NCBI GenBank assembly: GCA_964575185.1
Contig: CAZNPW010000007.1
Location: 1-64,000, forward strand
Length of the DNA stretch: 64,000 nt
Source: CAZNPW01 sp964575185
Lineage (GTDB): Bacteria; Pseudomonadota; Alphaproteobacteria; Rhodobacterales; Rhodobacteraceae
Reading direction: 5' to 3'
Of this stretch, positions 1 through 8,255 are shown one piece after another (position 1 is the stretch's first letter; each line of letters begins with the position of its first letter). The notes beneath the pieces were generated by a model. It did not search any database. It worked only from the letters and a program-made list of their open reading frames with translations, and was not told where the DNA came from. The position numbers and the translations under genes were made by a program.

Positions 1-323
1 GTCGCCTGCCGCTTCACCTCCACCCAGCGTTCGGCGTTGCAGGCGAGCCTGAGGCCCCCGTTCATCTTCCACCCCGTCGCCTGCCCCGTCTCGGCCTCGA
101 GCCGCCGGTAGAGGTCGACCGAATAGCCCAGAAGCTGCGTGACGTTCGCGCTGGTGCGGAGCTGCCCGACCAGCCCCGCCGCATGGAACGTGGTGCCCGA
201 GGTCAGCTTCTTCCGCTCCAGCAGCGTGACCTCCACCCCCAGCTTCGCCAGGTGGTAGGCGGTCGAACAGCCGACGATCCCGCCGCCGATGACGACGACC
301 TTCGACGCGGTGGGCAGGTCCAT
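1..323 (-). CDS. GcvT-type FAD-dependent oxidoreductase (dimethylglycine/sarcosine dehydrogenase family), N-terminal part only
   Basis: Only the first 107 codons are inside the window; the gene runs off the left edge. The protein begins MDLPTASKVVVIGGG and shows the Rossmann FAD motif GGGIVG at residues 13-18, the acidic end of the second strand near residue 37, and the family motif SGTTFHAAGL near 42-51. By analogy with dimethylglycine dehydrogenase, His47 in that motif would carry the covalently bound flavin. The family oxidises N-methylated glycines to feed one-carbon units to folate, using C-terminal GcvT domains that cannot be seen here. The ATG overlaps the stop of the upstream phosphotransferase as ATGA, so the two are probably translated together. 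The exact substrate cannot be told from this fragment. Confidence 0.85.
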   Translation of the reverse strand, partial: MDLPTASKVVVIGGGIVGCSTAYHLAKLGVEVTLLERKKLTSGTTFHAAGLVGQLRTSANVTQLLGYSVDLYRRLEAETGQATGWKMNGGLRLACNAERWVEVKRQA

Positions 324-1198
324 CACATTCCCTCGAAATCGGCCAGCGCGGCGCGGAAGGCGGCCAGGTTCTCCGCCGTGTAGGCGGCATAGTCGACGGG
401 CAGGGCCGATGTCATCTCGCTGACCATGCTCCACAGCACCTCGCGCAGCAGCGACGCGGCCTTCATCGCGCCATAGCGGCGCCAGAGCGCATCTGTGACC
501 GCCGCATCGGCATGGGCTTCCAGCAGCAGCCGCTCCTCGGCCGGGGAAAACCCGTTGTTCGAGGCCAGCCCGCCGAGGTCGAACAGCGGGTTGCCGTAGC
601 CCGCATATTCCCAGTCGATCAGCCAGATGCGCCCGCCGCCCACCAGGATGTTGCCCGGCAGAAGGTCGTTGTGGCAGAGCCGCGTCTCGCCCGGGCCGAT
701 GGCGGCGATCAGCCGCTCGCCGTCGGCCATCAGGCCCGCGAGCTGCGGCAGGTGCGGCGAGCCACGGGCGCGCAGCAGCGCGGCGTAGCCCGCCAGAACC
801 TGCGGCAGGTGGAAGGCGAGCGCCGGGCCTTCGACCGCCACCTCGCGGTGCACGCGGGCGACCAGCGCGGCCAGCCGTTCGACCATGCCCGGCGCGGCGC
901 GGTGCGCGGGCGTCAGCGGCACGGCGTCGACCCAGTCGAGCACCATGACCCCCTCCGCGACATGCACCACGGGCGGCGCGATCCCCGCCCGCGCGGCGGC
1001 TTGCGCCACGGCGCGTTCGTGCCAGCGCAGGATGCCGTGTTCGGGGATGTCCTGCCCGAAGCGTACGACGAAGCGGCCGCGCGCGTCCTCCACCATCACG
1101 TTGTGGTTGGTCTTGCCGCCGTGCAGGACCTCCACCCGCGACGGCTCGCGGAAGAAGGGCAGCGCCGCCGCCCGGGCGATCAGGTCCGCGTCGGTCAT
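323..1198 (-). CDS. Choline/ethanolamine kinase-like phosphotransferase (APH fold)
   Basis: Protein of 291 residues with the APH/choline kinase catalytic loop LCHNDLLPGNILV near residues 173-185 and the metal-binding segment WLIDWEYAGYGNPLFDLG near 192-209. These are the HxDxxxxN and DFE-like motifs of the kinase fold. An N-terminal GGKTNHN loop probably contacts ATP. The family phosphorylates choline, ethanolamine or similar small alcohols. Coupling to a methylated-glycine dehydrogenase suggests choline or betaine metabolism, but the substrate is inferred. ATG at 1198 is chosen over an in-frame TTG at 1210. It is divergent from exoD, with 55 bp between the starts. Confidence 0.82.
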   Translation of the reverse strand: MTDADLIARAAALPFFREPSRVEVLHGGKTNHNVMVEDARGRFVVRFGQDIPEHGILRWHERAVAQAAARAGIAPPVVHVAEGVMVLDWVDAVPLTPAHRAAPGMVERLAALVARVHREVAVEGPALAFHLPQVLAGYAALLRARGSPHLPQLAGLMADGERLIAAIGPGETRLCHNDLLPGNILVGGGRIWLIDWEYAGYGNPLFDLGGLASNNGFSPAEERLLLEAHADAAVTDALWRRYGAMKAASLLREVLWSMVSEMTSALPVDYAAYTAENLAAFRAALADFEGM

Positions 1199-1253
1199 GG
1201 TGCCGATCAAGACCCTTGCGGGAACGCAAGGTCAACGCCCGCGTTCACCGCCC

Positions 1254-1823
1254 ATGGCCGACAAGTCCCTGACCGACGTGATCGACACCACCGCCCGCGC
1301 GGCGAAGCAGGAGCCGGTCACGGTCGAACGCCTCGTCCAGGCGCTCGGCCCCGCCTCGATCGCGCCGGTGCTGCTCCTGCCCGCGCTGATCGTCGTCAGC
1401 CCGATCAGCGGCATCCCCGGCGTGTCGATCGCGGGCGGCCTCATCATCGCGCTGATCGCCGGGCAGATCGCCTTCGGCCGCCGCAGCATCTGGCTGCCGG
1501 GCTTCGTCTTGCGGCTGAAGCTGCCCGGCGACAAGCTGCGCAAGGGTCTGGAGGCGATGCGCAAGCCCGCCGCGAGCGTCGACAGCGTGATCCACCGCCG
1601 CGTGCTCCTGCCGGCGGGCCTGCAGCGGCGCGTGCTGGGCGCGGTGGCGATGGTGATCGGCCTGTGCATGCCGGTGCTCGAGTTCCTGCCCTTCACCTCC
1701 TCCATCGCCGCGGGCGTCGTCGCGCTGCTCGCGCTCGCCATGCTGGTCGAGGACGGCCTCCTGGCCATCGTCGCGGTCGGGCTGCTGGCCGGGATCGTGG
1801 CGCTGGTCTTCTGGCTGATCTGA
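1254..1823 (+). CDS. exoD: ExoD-family membrane protein
   Basis: A 189-residue protein with an N-terminal cytoplasmic stretch (TARAAKQEPVTVERLVQALG), then hydrophobic segments: one pair around residues 38-75 (VLLLPALIVVSPISGIPGVS) and several toward the C-terminus. This is the ExoD pattern, including the loop with the PG residues. In Sinorhizobium, ExoD affects exopolysaccharide production and alkaline tolerance; its biochemical role is unknown. The reading frame extends upstream, but ATG 1254 is the first sensible start outside the divergent phosphotransferase gene. The aminotransferase begins 15 nt downstream. Confidence 0.85.
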   Translation: MADKSLTDVIDTTARAAKQEPVTVERLVQALGPASIAPVLLLPALIVVSPISGIPGVSIAGGLIIALIAGQIAFGRRSIWLPGFVLRLKLPGDKLRKGLEAMRKPAASVDSVIHRRVLLPAGLQRRVLGAVAMVIGLCMPVLEFLPFTSSIAAGVVALLALAMLVEDGLLAIVAVGLLAGIVALVFWLI

Positions 1824-1838
1824 CCGCATACCTGCGCC

Positions 1839-3158
1839 ATGACGCAGGCGTCGACCGAAATCGCCGGGGCGGGGCTGCCCCGGGTGTCGCACGGGCAGGG
1901 ATCCCACGTCTGGGACACCGCCGGGCGGCGCTACATCGACGGCTCGGGCGGGCCCGCCGTCTATGCGCTCGGCTACGGCCACCCGGAGGTGGTGGCGGCG
2001 GTGACGGCGCAGCTGTCGCGCGTGATGCACGGCTACCGCTACACCTTCACCTCCGACCCGCTGGAGGAGCTGACGGCGATCCTGACCGACCTGACCGGCC
2101 TGCCCGCGATGGTCTTCTGCACCAGCGGGTCCGAGGCGGTGGAGGGGGCGCTGAAGATCGCGCTGCAATACCATACCGCGCAGGGCCGGACGGGGCGGCG
2201 GCACGTCATCTCACGCCGGCGGTCGTGGCACGGCAACACGCTGGGCGCGCTGGCCGTGTCGGGCTTCCGCGAGCGCCGCGCGCCGTTCGAGGCGGCCCTG
2301 CCGCCGCAGACCTTCCTGTCGCCCGCGAATGCCTACCGGCCGGTGGCCGGGGACCTCGTGCCCTACCTCGCCGCCGAACTCGAGGCGGCGATCCTGCGGC
2401 TGGGGCCGGACACCGTCGCAGCCTTCATCTTCGAGCCGGTGGTGGGGGCCGCAGGGGGCTGCGTGCCCGCGCCGCCCGGCTATGCCGCCGCCATCCGCGC
2501 CGTCTGCGACCGCCATGACGTGCTGATGATCGCCGACGAGGTGATGTGCGGGTCGGGCCGCACCGGCACCTTCCGCGCGCTGGAGCATGACGGGGTCATG
2601 CCCGACATCATGCCGATCGCGAAGGGTCTGGCGGCGGGCTACGTCCCGCTCGGGGCGACGCTCTACTCCGCCCGCGTCGCCGGGGTCATCGCGGCCGCCC
2701 ACGGCGGGCCGATGACCGGGCACACCTTCACCGGCCATACCACCGCCTGCGCCGCGGGGGTCGCGGTCCAGCGCGTCATTGCGCGCGACGGGCTCCTGGC
2801 GCGCGTCCGCGACCGGGGGCCGCGGCTGATGGCCGACCTGCGCGCGCGGCTGGCCGACGTGCCGGAGGTCGGCGACGTGCGGGGCCGGGGCTACTTCATC
2901 GGGCTGGAGCTGGTAGCCGACCCGGAGGCGAAAACTCCCTTCCCGCACGCGCTGCAGCTCTGGGCCCGGGTGCGGCAGGCGGCCTTCGACGGCGGGCTGA
3001 TCTGCTACCCCTCGGGCGGCAACGTCGACGGCTGGAACGGCGACACGGTGATCCTGGCCCCGCCCTACAATGCCACCGACGAGGACCTGGACGAGATCGC
3101 GGACAAGCTCGACCGCGCGATCCGCAGCGCCCTGCGCGACATCGGGAGGCCCGCGTGA
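1839..3158 (+). CDS. Class III (aspartate aminotransferase family) PLP-dependent aminotransferase
   Basis: Protein of 439 residues, the usual size for fold-type I class III transaminases. It shows the PLP phosphate motif TSGSEAVEGALKIA near residue 93, the cofactor aspartate in IADEVMCGSGRTG near 230, and the Schiff-base lysine Lys262 in PIAKGLAAGY. Enzymes of this class move an amino group from omega-amino acids, diamines or related amines to pyruvate or 2-oxoglutarate. The true substrate cannot be read from the sequence. Its stop overlaps the GTG start of the mutarotase gene (GTGA), so both may be expressed together, although no shared pathway is evident. Confidence 0.9.
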   Translation: MTQASTEIAGAGLPRVSHGQGSHVWDTAGRRYIDGSGGPAVYALGYGHPEVVAAVTAQLSRVMHGYRYTFTSDPLEELTAILTDLTGLPAMVFCTSGSEAVEGALKIALQYHTAQGRTGRRHVISRRRSWHGNTLGALAVSGFRERRAPFEAALPPQTFLSPANAYRPVAGDLVPYLAAELEAAILRLGPDTVAAFIFEPVVGAAGGCVPAPPGYAAAIRAVCDRHDVLMIADEVMCGSGRTGTFRALEHDGVMPDIMPIAKGLAAGYVPLGATLYSARVAGVIAAAHGGPMTGHTFTGHTTACAAGVAVQRVIARDGLLARVRDRGPRLMADLRARLADVPEVGDVRGRGYFIGLELVADPEAKTPFPHALQLWARVRQAAFDGGLICYPSGGNVDGWNGDTVILAPPYNATDEDLDEIADKLDRAIRSALRDIGRPA

Positions 3159-4063
3159 TCCACCTGGAAAAAGACCTGGCGCAGGCCGACATCCATCCCC
3201 ATGGCGCGACGCTCTTGCGGCTGCGGGTGCGGCACGGCGGCGGCTGGCAGGACACCGTGCTGCCCCCGCGCGACCCGCTCGACAACCGCGCCTACCTGGG
3301 CGTGATCGCCGGGCGCTACGCCAACCGCATCGCGGGCGGGCGCTTCACGCTCGACGGGCAGGTGCACGCGCTCGACCGCAACGAGCGCGGCACGACGACG
3401 CTGCACGGCGGCGCGGGCGGGTTCTCGACTCGGGCGTGGAAGGTCGTGGACAGCCAGCCGGCGGAAACCACGCTGGAACTGACCTCGCCCGACGGCGACC
3501 AGGGCTTTCCGGGCACCCTGACCGCGCGCTGCACCTATGCGCTGGAGGGTCCGGCCCTGCGCGTCACGCTGACGGCCACCTGCGACCGGGCGTGTCCGGT
3601 GAACCTGACGAACCACGCCTACTTCAATCTGGGCGGCACGCTCGCCGACCACCGGCTGACGATCCCGGCCGAGGCCTACGTCCCGACAGACGACCGCTTC
3701 ATCCCGACCGGCGCCCTCGCGCCCGTCGCGGGCACGGCCGTCGACTTTCGCACCCCGCGCGCGCCGACCGGGCGCATCGACGCCACCTTCGCCCTGCCGG
3801 GCCACGGCCTGCGCCCCGCCGCGCGGCTGGCAAGCCTGGCCTCGGGGCTGGCGATGGAGGTCACGACGACGAAGCCGGGCGTGCACCTCTACACCGGCTT
3901 CTACCTGACGCCCGAGGCCGACGGCCACGCCCCCCGGGCGGGCCTGTGCCTGGAAACGCATTTCTTCCCCGACAGCCCGAACCGCCGCGCCTTTCCCGAC
4001 TGCATCCTGCGGCCCGGAGCGGCCTACCGGCACGAGACCCTGTTTGCCTTCGCCCCCGCCTGA
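3155..4063 (+). CDS. galM: Aldose 1-epimerase (galactose mutarotase)
   Basis: Protein of 302 residues with all GalM landmarks: GRYANRIAGGRF near residues 53-64, LHGGAGGF, the catalytic base region NHAYFNLGG with His154, and ETHFFPDSPNR with the catalytic Glu267. It would interconvert the alpha and beta anomers of hexoses such as galactose in the cytoplasm. The start is GTG at 3155, overlapping the aminotransferase stop in GTGA. A galactose/arabinose-type catabolic cluster lies 14 kb away, and this mutarotase could supply the right anomer to its dehydrogenase. That link is an inference. Confidence 0.9.
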   Translation: MIHLEKDLAQADIHPHGATLLRLRVRHGGGWQDTVLPPRDPLDNRAYLGVIAGRYANRIAGGRFTLDGQVHALDRNERGTTTLHGGAGGFSTRAWKVVDSQPAETTLELTSPDGDQGFPGTLTARCTYALEGPALRVTLTATCDRACPVNLTNHAYFNLGGTLADHRLTIPAEAYVPTDDRFIPTGALAPVAGTAVDFRTPRAPTGRIDATFALPGHGLRPAARLASLASGLAMEVTTTKPGVHLYTGFYLTPEADGHAPRAGLCLETHFFPDSPNRRAFPDCILRPGAAYRHETLFAFAPA

Positions 4064-4200
4064 CGGCGTGGCGGGCGCGCAACAATCGTAGGGCCTGCGG
4101 CGAAGTGTCGCAATTTTCTCTCGCCGCGGGAACGGACCGCGCTACGTCCGGCCCGTTCCGTGGCAGCAAGACCGCGGGCGCCAACGGGTCGGGAGGAAGG

Positions 4201-4734
4201 ATGTCGCTGGAAGGATTCGTGCGCGCGGCCGAGGGGCTGAACAAGGGCGTCGGCACCGCGGTGTCGTGGCTGACGCTCGGCACCGTGATCGTGTGCTTCG
4301 CCACCGTCTACACGCGCTATGCGCTGAACACCAACTACACCTGGCTGCAGGACAGCTATGTCTGGACCCATGCGCTGGTCATCATGCTGGGCGCGGGCTA
4401 CACGATGGCGATCGGCGGTTTCGTGCGGGTCGACATCTTCTATGCCAAATGGCCGCCGCGCCGCCGCGCCCTGGCCGATCTGGTCCAGACGGTCGTCTTC
4501 CTCCTGCCGTTCATGCTGGTCTGCCTGGTCGCCTTCTGGACGCTGTTCACGAACAGCTATCGCGCGGACGAGGCGACGCCCAACCCCGGCGGGCTTCCGA
4601 ACTACTGGCTTCTGAAGGGCGCGCTCCTGGCTTTCGCGGCGATGATGCTGCTGCAGGGGGCCGCGACGGTGGCCCGGTCGATCCTCGTCTTCCGCGGCCG
4701 CGTGGAGTTCGCGCTGACCTCCGTGCCGCACTGA
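4201..4734 (+). CDS. TRAP transporter small permease (DctQ/TakQ type)
   Basis: A 177-residue membrane protein with four predicted transmembrane helices (about 20-42, 55-77, 98-120, 138-158). It has the DctQ-family pattern of a tryptophan/tyrosine-rich second helix (NYTWLQDSYVWTHALVIMLG) and GFVRVDIFY. The reading frame extends far upstream, but ATG 4201 is preceded by a strong GGGAGGAAGG ribosome site and is the obvious start. It pairs with the large permease nine bases downstream. The matching binding protein is encoded convergently at 6752-7849. TRAP systems import organic acids using a Na+ gradient. Confidence 0.9.
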   Translation: MSLEGFVRAAEGLNKGVGTAVSWLTLGTVIVCFATVYTRYALNTNYTWLQDSYVWTHALVIMLGAGYTMAIGGFVRVDIFYAKWPPRRRALADLVQTVVFLLPFMLVCLVAFWTLFTNSYRADEATPNPGGLPNYWLLKGALLAFAAMMLLQGAATVARSILVFRGRVEFALTSVPH

Positions 4735-4743
4735 GGCCCGGGG

Positions 4744-6555
4744 ATGGACACCGCACTCATCGGCCAGATCCTCGCCGGCCTGTTCTTCGTTGCCATCCTG
4801 ATCATCCTGATGCTGGGCTACATGGTGGCCTTCGCGCTCGGTGGCATCTCGCTGATGTTCGGCGTGATCGGCTGGTATCTCGGCGTCTTCGACCCGGCGC
4901 TGTTCGCGTCGCTGGCGACACGGTTCTTCGGGGTCATCACCGATCCGGTGCTGATCTCGGTCCCGCTGTTCGTCTACATGGGCGTGGTGCTGGAGAAGTC
5001 GCGCATCGCCGAGGTGCTGCTGACGACGATGGCGCAGCTTTTCGGGTCGCTGCGCGGCGGCCTCGGCTTTTCGGTCGTGATCGTCGGCACGCTTCTGGCC
5101 GCGGCCACCGGCGTCGTCGGCGCGACGGTGGTGACGATGGGCCTTCTGTCGCTGCCCGCGATGATGCGCGCGGGCTATGACCCCAAGCTCGCCACCGGCG
5201 TCATCTGCGCCGCGGGCACGCTGGCGCAGATCATCCCGCCGTCGACCGTGCTGATCTTCACCGCCGAGTTCCTGCAGACCGCGAACGCGGCGGCGCAGAT
5301 GGAGATGGGGAACTTCGCCCCCGACACGGTGTCGGTCGGCGACCTCTTCGCCGGGGCGTTCATTCCGGGGATCGCCCTGGCCGTGGCCTACGGGCTGTGG
5401 GTCGCCTGGAAGGCGGTCACCGACCCCGCGTCCTGCCCGGCGGTGCCGATGTCGGCCGAAGAGCGGCAGGGCCTGTGGCGGCGCGCCTTCGTCGCGCTGG
5501 TGCCGCCGATGACGCTGATCGTGGCGGTGCTCGGCTCGATCATCGCGGGCGTGGCGACGCCGACCGAAAGCGCGTCGGTGGGATCGCTGGGCGCGCTGGT
5601 GCTGATGATGGTCAAGATGTTCGCCGACCGTCACCTGGACGACGGATCCGCAAGCAGCGCCGGGCTGGAGCGCCGGCTTCTGGCCTTCTGGCTGATCTTC
5701 ATCGCGATGCTGGGCGTGGTGGGATACATCTGGGGCTCCTTCGGCCTGCTGACGCTGCTGGTGATCGGCGTGGCGGTCGGCGCGCTGACCATGCTGGCCG
5801 ACGGCAGCCTGAGGCCGGGGTTCCTCGCGACGATCGTGGCGACGAACACGTCGGTGATGTCGATCACCGCGATGATCTTCGTCATCCTGCTGGGGGCCAC
5901 GGCCTTCGCGCTGGTCTTCACCCGGATCGGCGGCGGCGAGCTGGTCGAAAGCATGCTGACGGCGATGCCGGGCGGGGCCACCGGGGCGCTGTTCACGGTG
6001 ATGCTGATCATGTTCATCCTGGGCTTCTTCCTGGATACGTTCGAGATCATCTTCATCATGGTGCCGATCACCGCGCCGACGCTTCTGATGATGGGGGTCG
6101 ACCCGATCCTGCTCGGCGTGCTGATCGGGGTGAACCTGCAGACCTCGTTCCTGACGCCGCCCTTCGGCTTCTCGATGTTCTACCTGCGGGGGGTGACCCC
6201 GCCGTCGATCACAACCGGCATGATCTACAAGGGCACGATTCCCTTCACGGTCATCCAGGTGATCGCGATCGTGGCGGTCTACATGTTCCCGCAGTCGGCG
6301 ACCTGGCTGCCGAACACCCTGTTCCGGTCGCAACCGGCGGCGGTCGAGGCCCCGGCGGCGGGCGGGGGGTTCCAGATCGAGGGCGGCGCGCCGGAGAGCG
6401 ACGGCGGCGGGGCCTTCGACCTCGACGGCGGCGCGCCCGAGACCGATGGCGGCGGGGCTGCGCCGGCCCCTTCGGGCGGGGCGTTCGACCTGGATGGCGG
6501 GGGTGCGCCGGAGAGCGACGGCCAGCAACAGGGCGGCGCGTTCAGTCTGGACTGA
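4744..6555 (+). CDS. TRAP transporter large permease (DctM/TakM type) with a repetitive acidic C-terminal tail
   Basis: Protein of 603 residues. Residues 1 to about 525 form the many-helix DctM core, including GVVGATVVTMGLLSLPAM, AAGTLAQIIPPSTVLIF and NLQTSFLTPPFGFSMFYLRG. The last 70 or so residues are unusual: a Gly/Ala/Asp/Glu-rich tail with repeated units such as GGAFDLDGGAPETDGG and GGAFDLDGGGAPESDG, ending in GGAFSLD. DctM proteins normally end shortly after the last helix. The core would carry the solute across the inner membrane with the small permease. The tail probably lies in the periplasm or cytoplasm as a flexible segment of unknown purpose. Confidence 0.92.
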   Translation: MDTALIGQILAGLFFVAILIILMLGYMVAFALGGISLMFGVIGWYLGVFDPALFASLATRFFGVITDPVLISVPLFVYMGVVLEKSRIAEVLLTTMAQLFGSLRGGLGFSVVIVGTLLAAATGVVGATVVTMGLLSLPAMMRAGYDPKLATGVICAAGTLAQIIPPSTVLIFTAEFLQTANAAAQMEMGNFAPDTVSVGDLFAGAFIPGIALAVAYGLWVAWKAVTDPASCPAVPMSAEERQGLWRRAFVALVPPMTLIVAVLGSIIAGVATPTESASVGSLGALVLMMVKMFADRHLDDGSASSAGLERRLLAFWLIFIAMLGVVGYIWGSFGLLTLLVIGVAVGALTMLADGSLRPGFLATIVATNTSVMSITAMIFVILLGATAFALVFTRIGGGELVESMLTAMPGGATGALFTVMLIMFILGFFLDTFEIIFIMVPITAPTLLMMGVDPILLGVLIGVNLQTSFLTPPFGFSMFYLRGVTPPSITTGMIYKGTIPFTVIQVIAIVAVYMFPQSATWLPNTLFRSQPAAVEAPAAGGGFQIEGGAPESDGGGAFDLDGGAPETDGGGAAPAPSGGAFDLDGGGAPESDGQQQGGAFSLD

Positions 6556-6601
6556 GGGCGCGCCAAACCCTTGCGGGCGCTGCATTAAGATGACGCCGGA
6601 C

Positions 6602-6649
6602 ACGGTTTCCGAGCGTCTGGAACGCGTCTGCACAGCGTCTGGAAACCGT
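6602..6649. repeat. Three 11-bp-spaced GCGTCTG repeats inside a 9-bp inverted repeat
   Basis: Between the convergent dctM-like and dctP-like genes, ACGGTTTCC (6602-6610) is matched by its exact reverse complement at 6641-6649. Three copies of GCGTCTG start at 6613, 6624 and 6635, exactly 11 bp apart, so they lie on the same helix face. Function unknown. A protein-binding array or a long stem terminator are both possible. Confidence 0.6.
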
Positions 6650-6705
6650 ATGGCAGATGTCGGGCGTTCGGCGCGTTAACCAAGCAACGCGAATCGGCCA
6701 GGCGA

Positions 6706-6734
6706 AAGGGCCCGCGGTCGTGCCGCGGGCCCTT
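6706..6734 (-). terminator. Strong hairpin after the TRAP binding-protein gene
   Basis: AAGGGCCCGCGG (6706-6717) and CCGCGGGCCCTT (6723-6734) form a perfect 12-bp stem with a 5-nt loop, 17 bp beyond the stop of the minus-strand binding-protein gene. Only a short T-run (TTT) follows on the minus strand. It may act for both convergent genes. Confidence 0.65.
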
Positions 6735-6751
6735 CGGTCCTGTCTCCGGGG

Positions 6752-7849
6752 TCAGACGGTCGGGAAGGTGAAGTCGAGCGTGCGGGCGTTCAGGAAGGCC
6801 TGCTCGTTGAACCGCAGCGTCCGCATCGTCATCTGGCGCGCGGGCAGGTAGCTCGCCCAGATGCGCTTGGTGATGTCGTCGCCGCCGTCCATGCTTTCCT
6901 GCACGAGCTGGCCCGCCGCGTTGCCCATCGCCACCAGCACCTCCTGCGGCAGGCGCATGAACTGCACGCCGAAGTCGTTGGCGAGCGTGGCCATCGCCGC
7001 GCCCGAGCGGATGTCGTATTCGGCCTTCATGTCGATGTAGGCCTCGTGCGAACAGGCGCGGATGATCGCCTTCAGGTCGTCGGGCAGGGCGTCGAACTTG
7101 GCCTTGCTGACCAGAAGCTGGAACGCCCCGCCGGGTTCCTGGATGCCCGGCCCGTAGCAGAACTTGGCGACCTGGTGGAAGCCGAGCGACAGGTCGTTCA
7201 GCGGGCCGATGAACTCGGCCGCGTCGATCGCGCCGGACTGGAGGCCCGCGAAGATCTCGCCCGCGGGCATCAGCACCGCCGAGCCGCCGAGCTTCTTCAA
7301 GAGCTCGCCGCCGAGGCCGGGGATGCGCATCTTCAGTCCCTTGAAGTCCTCGACGCTGGTGATCTCCTTCTTGAACCAGCCGAAGGACTGGGTGGCGGTC
7401 TGGCCTGCGGCGAAGGACACGACGCCGAACTGCGCGTTCAGCTCGTCCCACAGCGCCATGCCGCCGCCGTGCATCAGCCAGGCATACTGTTCGTCCGCGG
7501 TCATCCCGAAGGGCACGGCGAAGAAGATGGAGAACGCGGGGTGCTTGCCCGCATGGTAGAAGCTCGCGTCGTGGCCCATCTCGGCGGTGCCGTCCATCAC
7601 GGCGTCCATCACCTGGAGCGCGGGCACCAGCTCGCCGGCCGAGAAGACGGTGATCTTCAGCCGCCCGCCCGAGGCCTGGGTGATTCGCTGGGCGAGCTTT
7701 TCGGCCCCCGCCCCGGCACCGGGCAGGTTCTTCGGCCAGGATGTCACCATCCGCCATTCGATCGCAGCCTGCGCGACGGCGGGCGCGGCAAGCCCGGCGG
7801 CCGCCGCGGCCCCGACGGCCGAGGCCTGGAAAAACTGGCGTCTTTTCAT
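6752..7849 (-). CDS. TRAP transporter substrate-binding protein (DctP family, TakP-like), Tat-exported
   Basis: A 365-residue precursor. Start chosen at ATG 7849, preceded by AGAAGG, rather than a longer upstream frame. This gives MKRRQFFQASAVGAAAAAG, a twin-arginine signal cleaved after about residue 28 (AVAQA). The mature protein begins IEWRMVTSWPKNLPG and contains GWFKKEITSVEDFKGLKMRIPG and QSGAIDAAEFIGPLND, typical of the TakP/alpha-keto-acid branch of periplasmic TRAP receptors. It would capture an organic acid, perhaps a keto acid or lactate, for the two permeases encoded convergently just downstream. The solute identity is inferred only from family resemblance. Confidence 0.88.
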   Translation of the reverse strand: MKRRQFFQASAVGAAAAAGLAAPAVAQAAIEWRMVTSWPKNLPGAGAGAEKLAQRITQASGGRLKITVFSAGELVPALQVMDAVMDGTAEMGHDASFYHAGKHPAFSIFFAVPFGMTADEQYAWLMHGGGMALWDELNAQFGVVSFAAGQTATQSFGWFKKEITSVEDFKGLKMRIPGLGGELLKKLGGSAVLMPAGEIFAGLQSGAIDAAEFIGPLNDLSLGFHQVAKFCYGPGIQEPGGAFQLLVSKAKFDALPDDLKAIIRACSHEAYIDMKAEYDIRSGAAMATLANDFGVQFMRLPQEVLVAMGNAAGQLVQESMDGGDDITKRIWASYLPARQMTMRTLRFNEQAFLNARTLDFTFPTV

Positions 7850-8255
7850 GAACGTCCTTCTCCCCTGAGGTGGCGACCCGTCCATGCCCGGCGGGCGCCG
7901 TTACGTTGCTGTCATCCGCCGAACGGATGCACCTGAGGTAGGACGATTTGTCGCGGTTTGAAGGGGGAGAGCGGCGGGCGCGCAATTTTCTTGCGGAGGG
8001 GAGGGGTGGAAGGATGGGGGTGTTGCGGGGGCGTGTGCCGCTTGTTCCGGTCGTCGGCCGACACTTGCGGCTCCAAAGCAAAAATATGCTGACACCAGCC
8101 AGACCAGCAGGCAAGCTGCCGACACATAGCTTTAAGCGACTTTAGTTATCTAGGTGGAACGCCTAGTCGTCAAAATCGGATTCCGAGACCGCGATGTTGA
8201 ATCCGACAAGCCTCTACGATCTCTAAAGATGGCTTCCTGATGGAGCAGCATAGAG
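7850..8255. other. Intergenic region, promoter side of the binding-protein gene
   Basis: About 400 bp without a convincing gene. The first half is purine-rich on the plus strand (runs of G and A at about 7966-8040) and must contain the promoter of the minus-strand TRAP binding protein, although no clear -35/-10 pair is evident. From about 8050 onward the G+C content falls sharply and stays low through the next gene. The glycosyltransferase terminator lies at 8172-8206. Confidence 0.5.
8172..8206 (-). terminator. Intrinsic terminator of the glycosyltransferase operon
   Basis: On the minus strand TCGGATTC and GAATCCGA (plus-strand 8199-8206 and 8176-8183) form an 8-bp stem with a 15-nt loop, followed directly by TTTTG. 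It is about 50 bp beyond the glycosyltransferase stop. Confidence 0.55.

Noticed and set aside
4024..6633. 869-codon antisense frame over the TRAP permeases
   Set aside because: His/Arg/Gln-rich low-complexity translation with no family match; the permeases are unambiguous.
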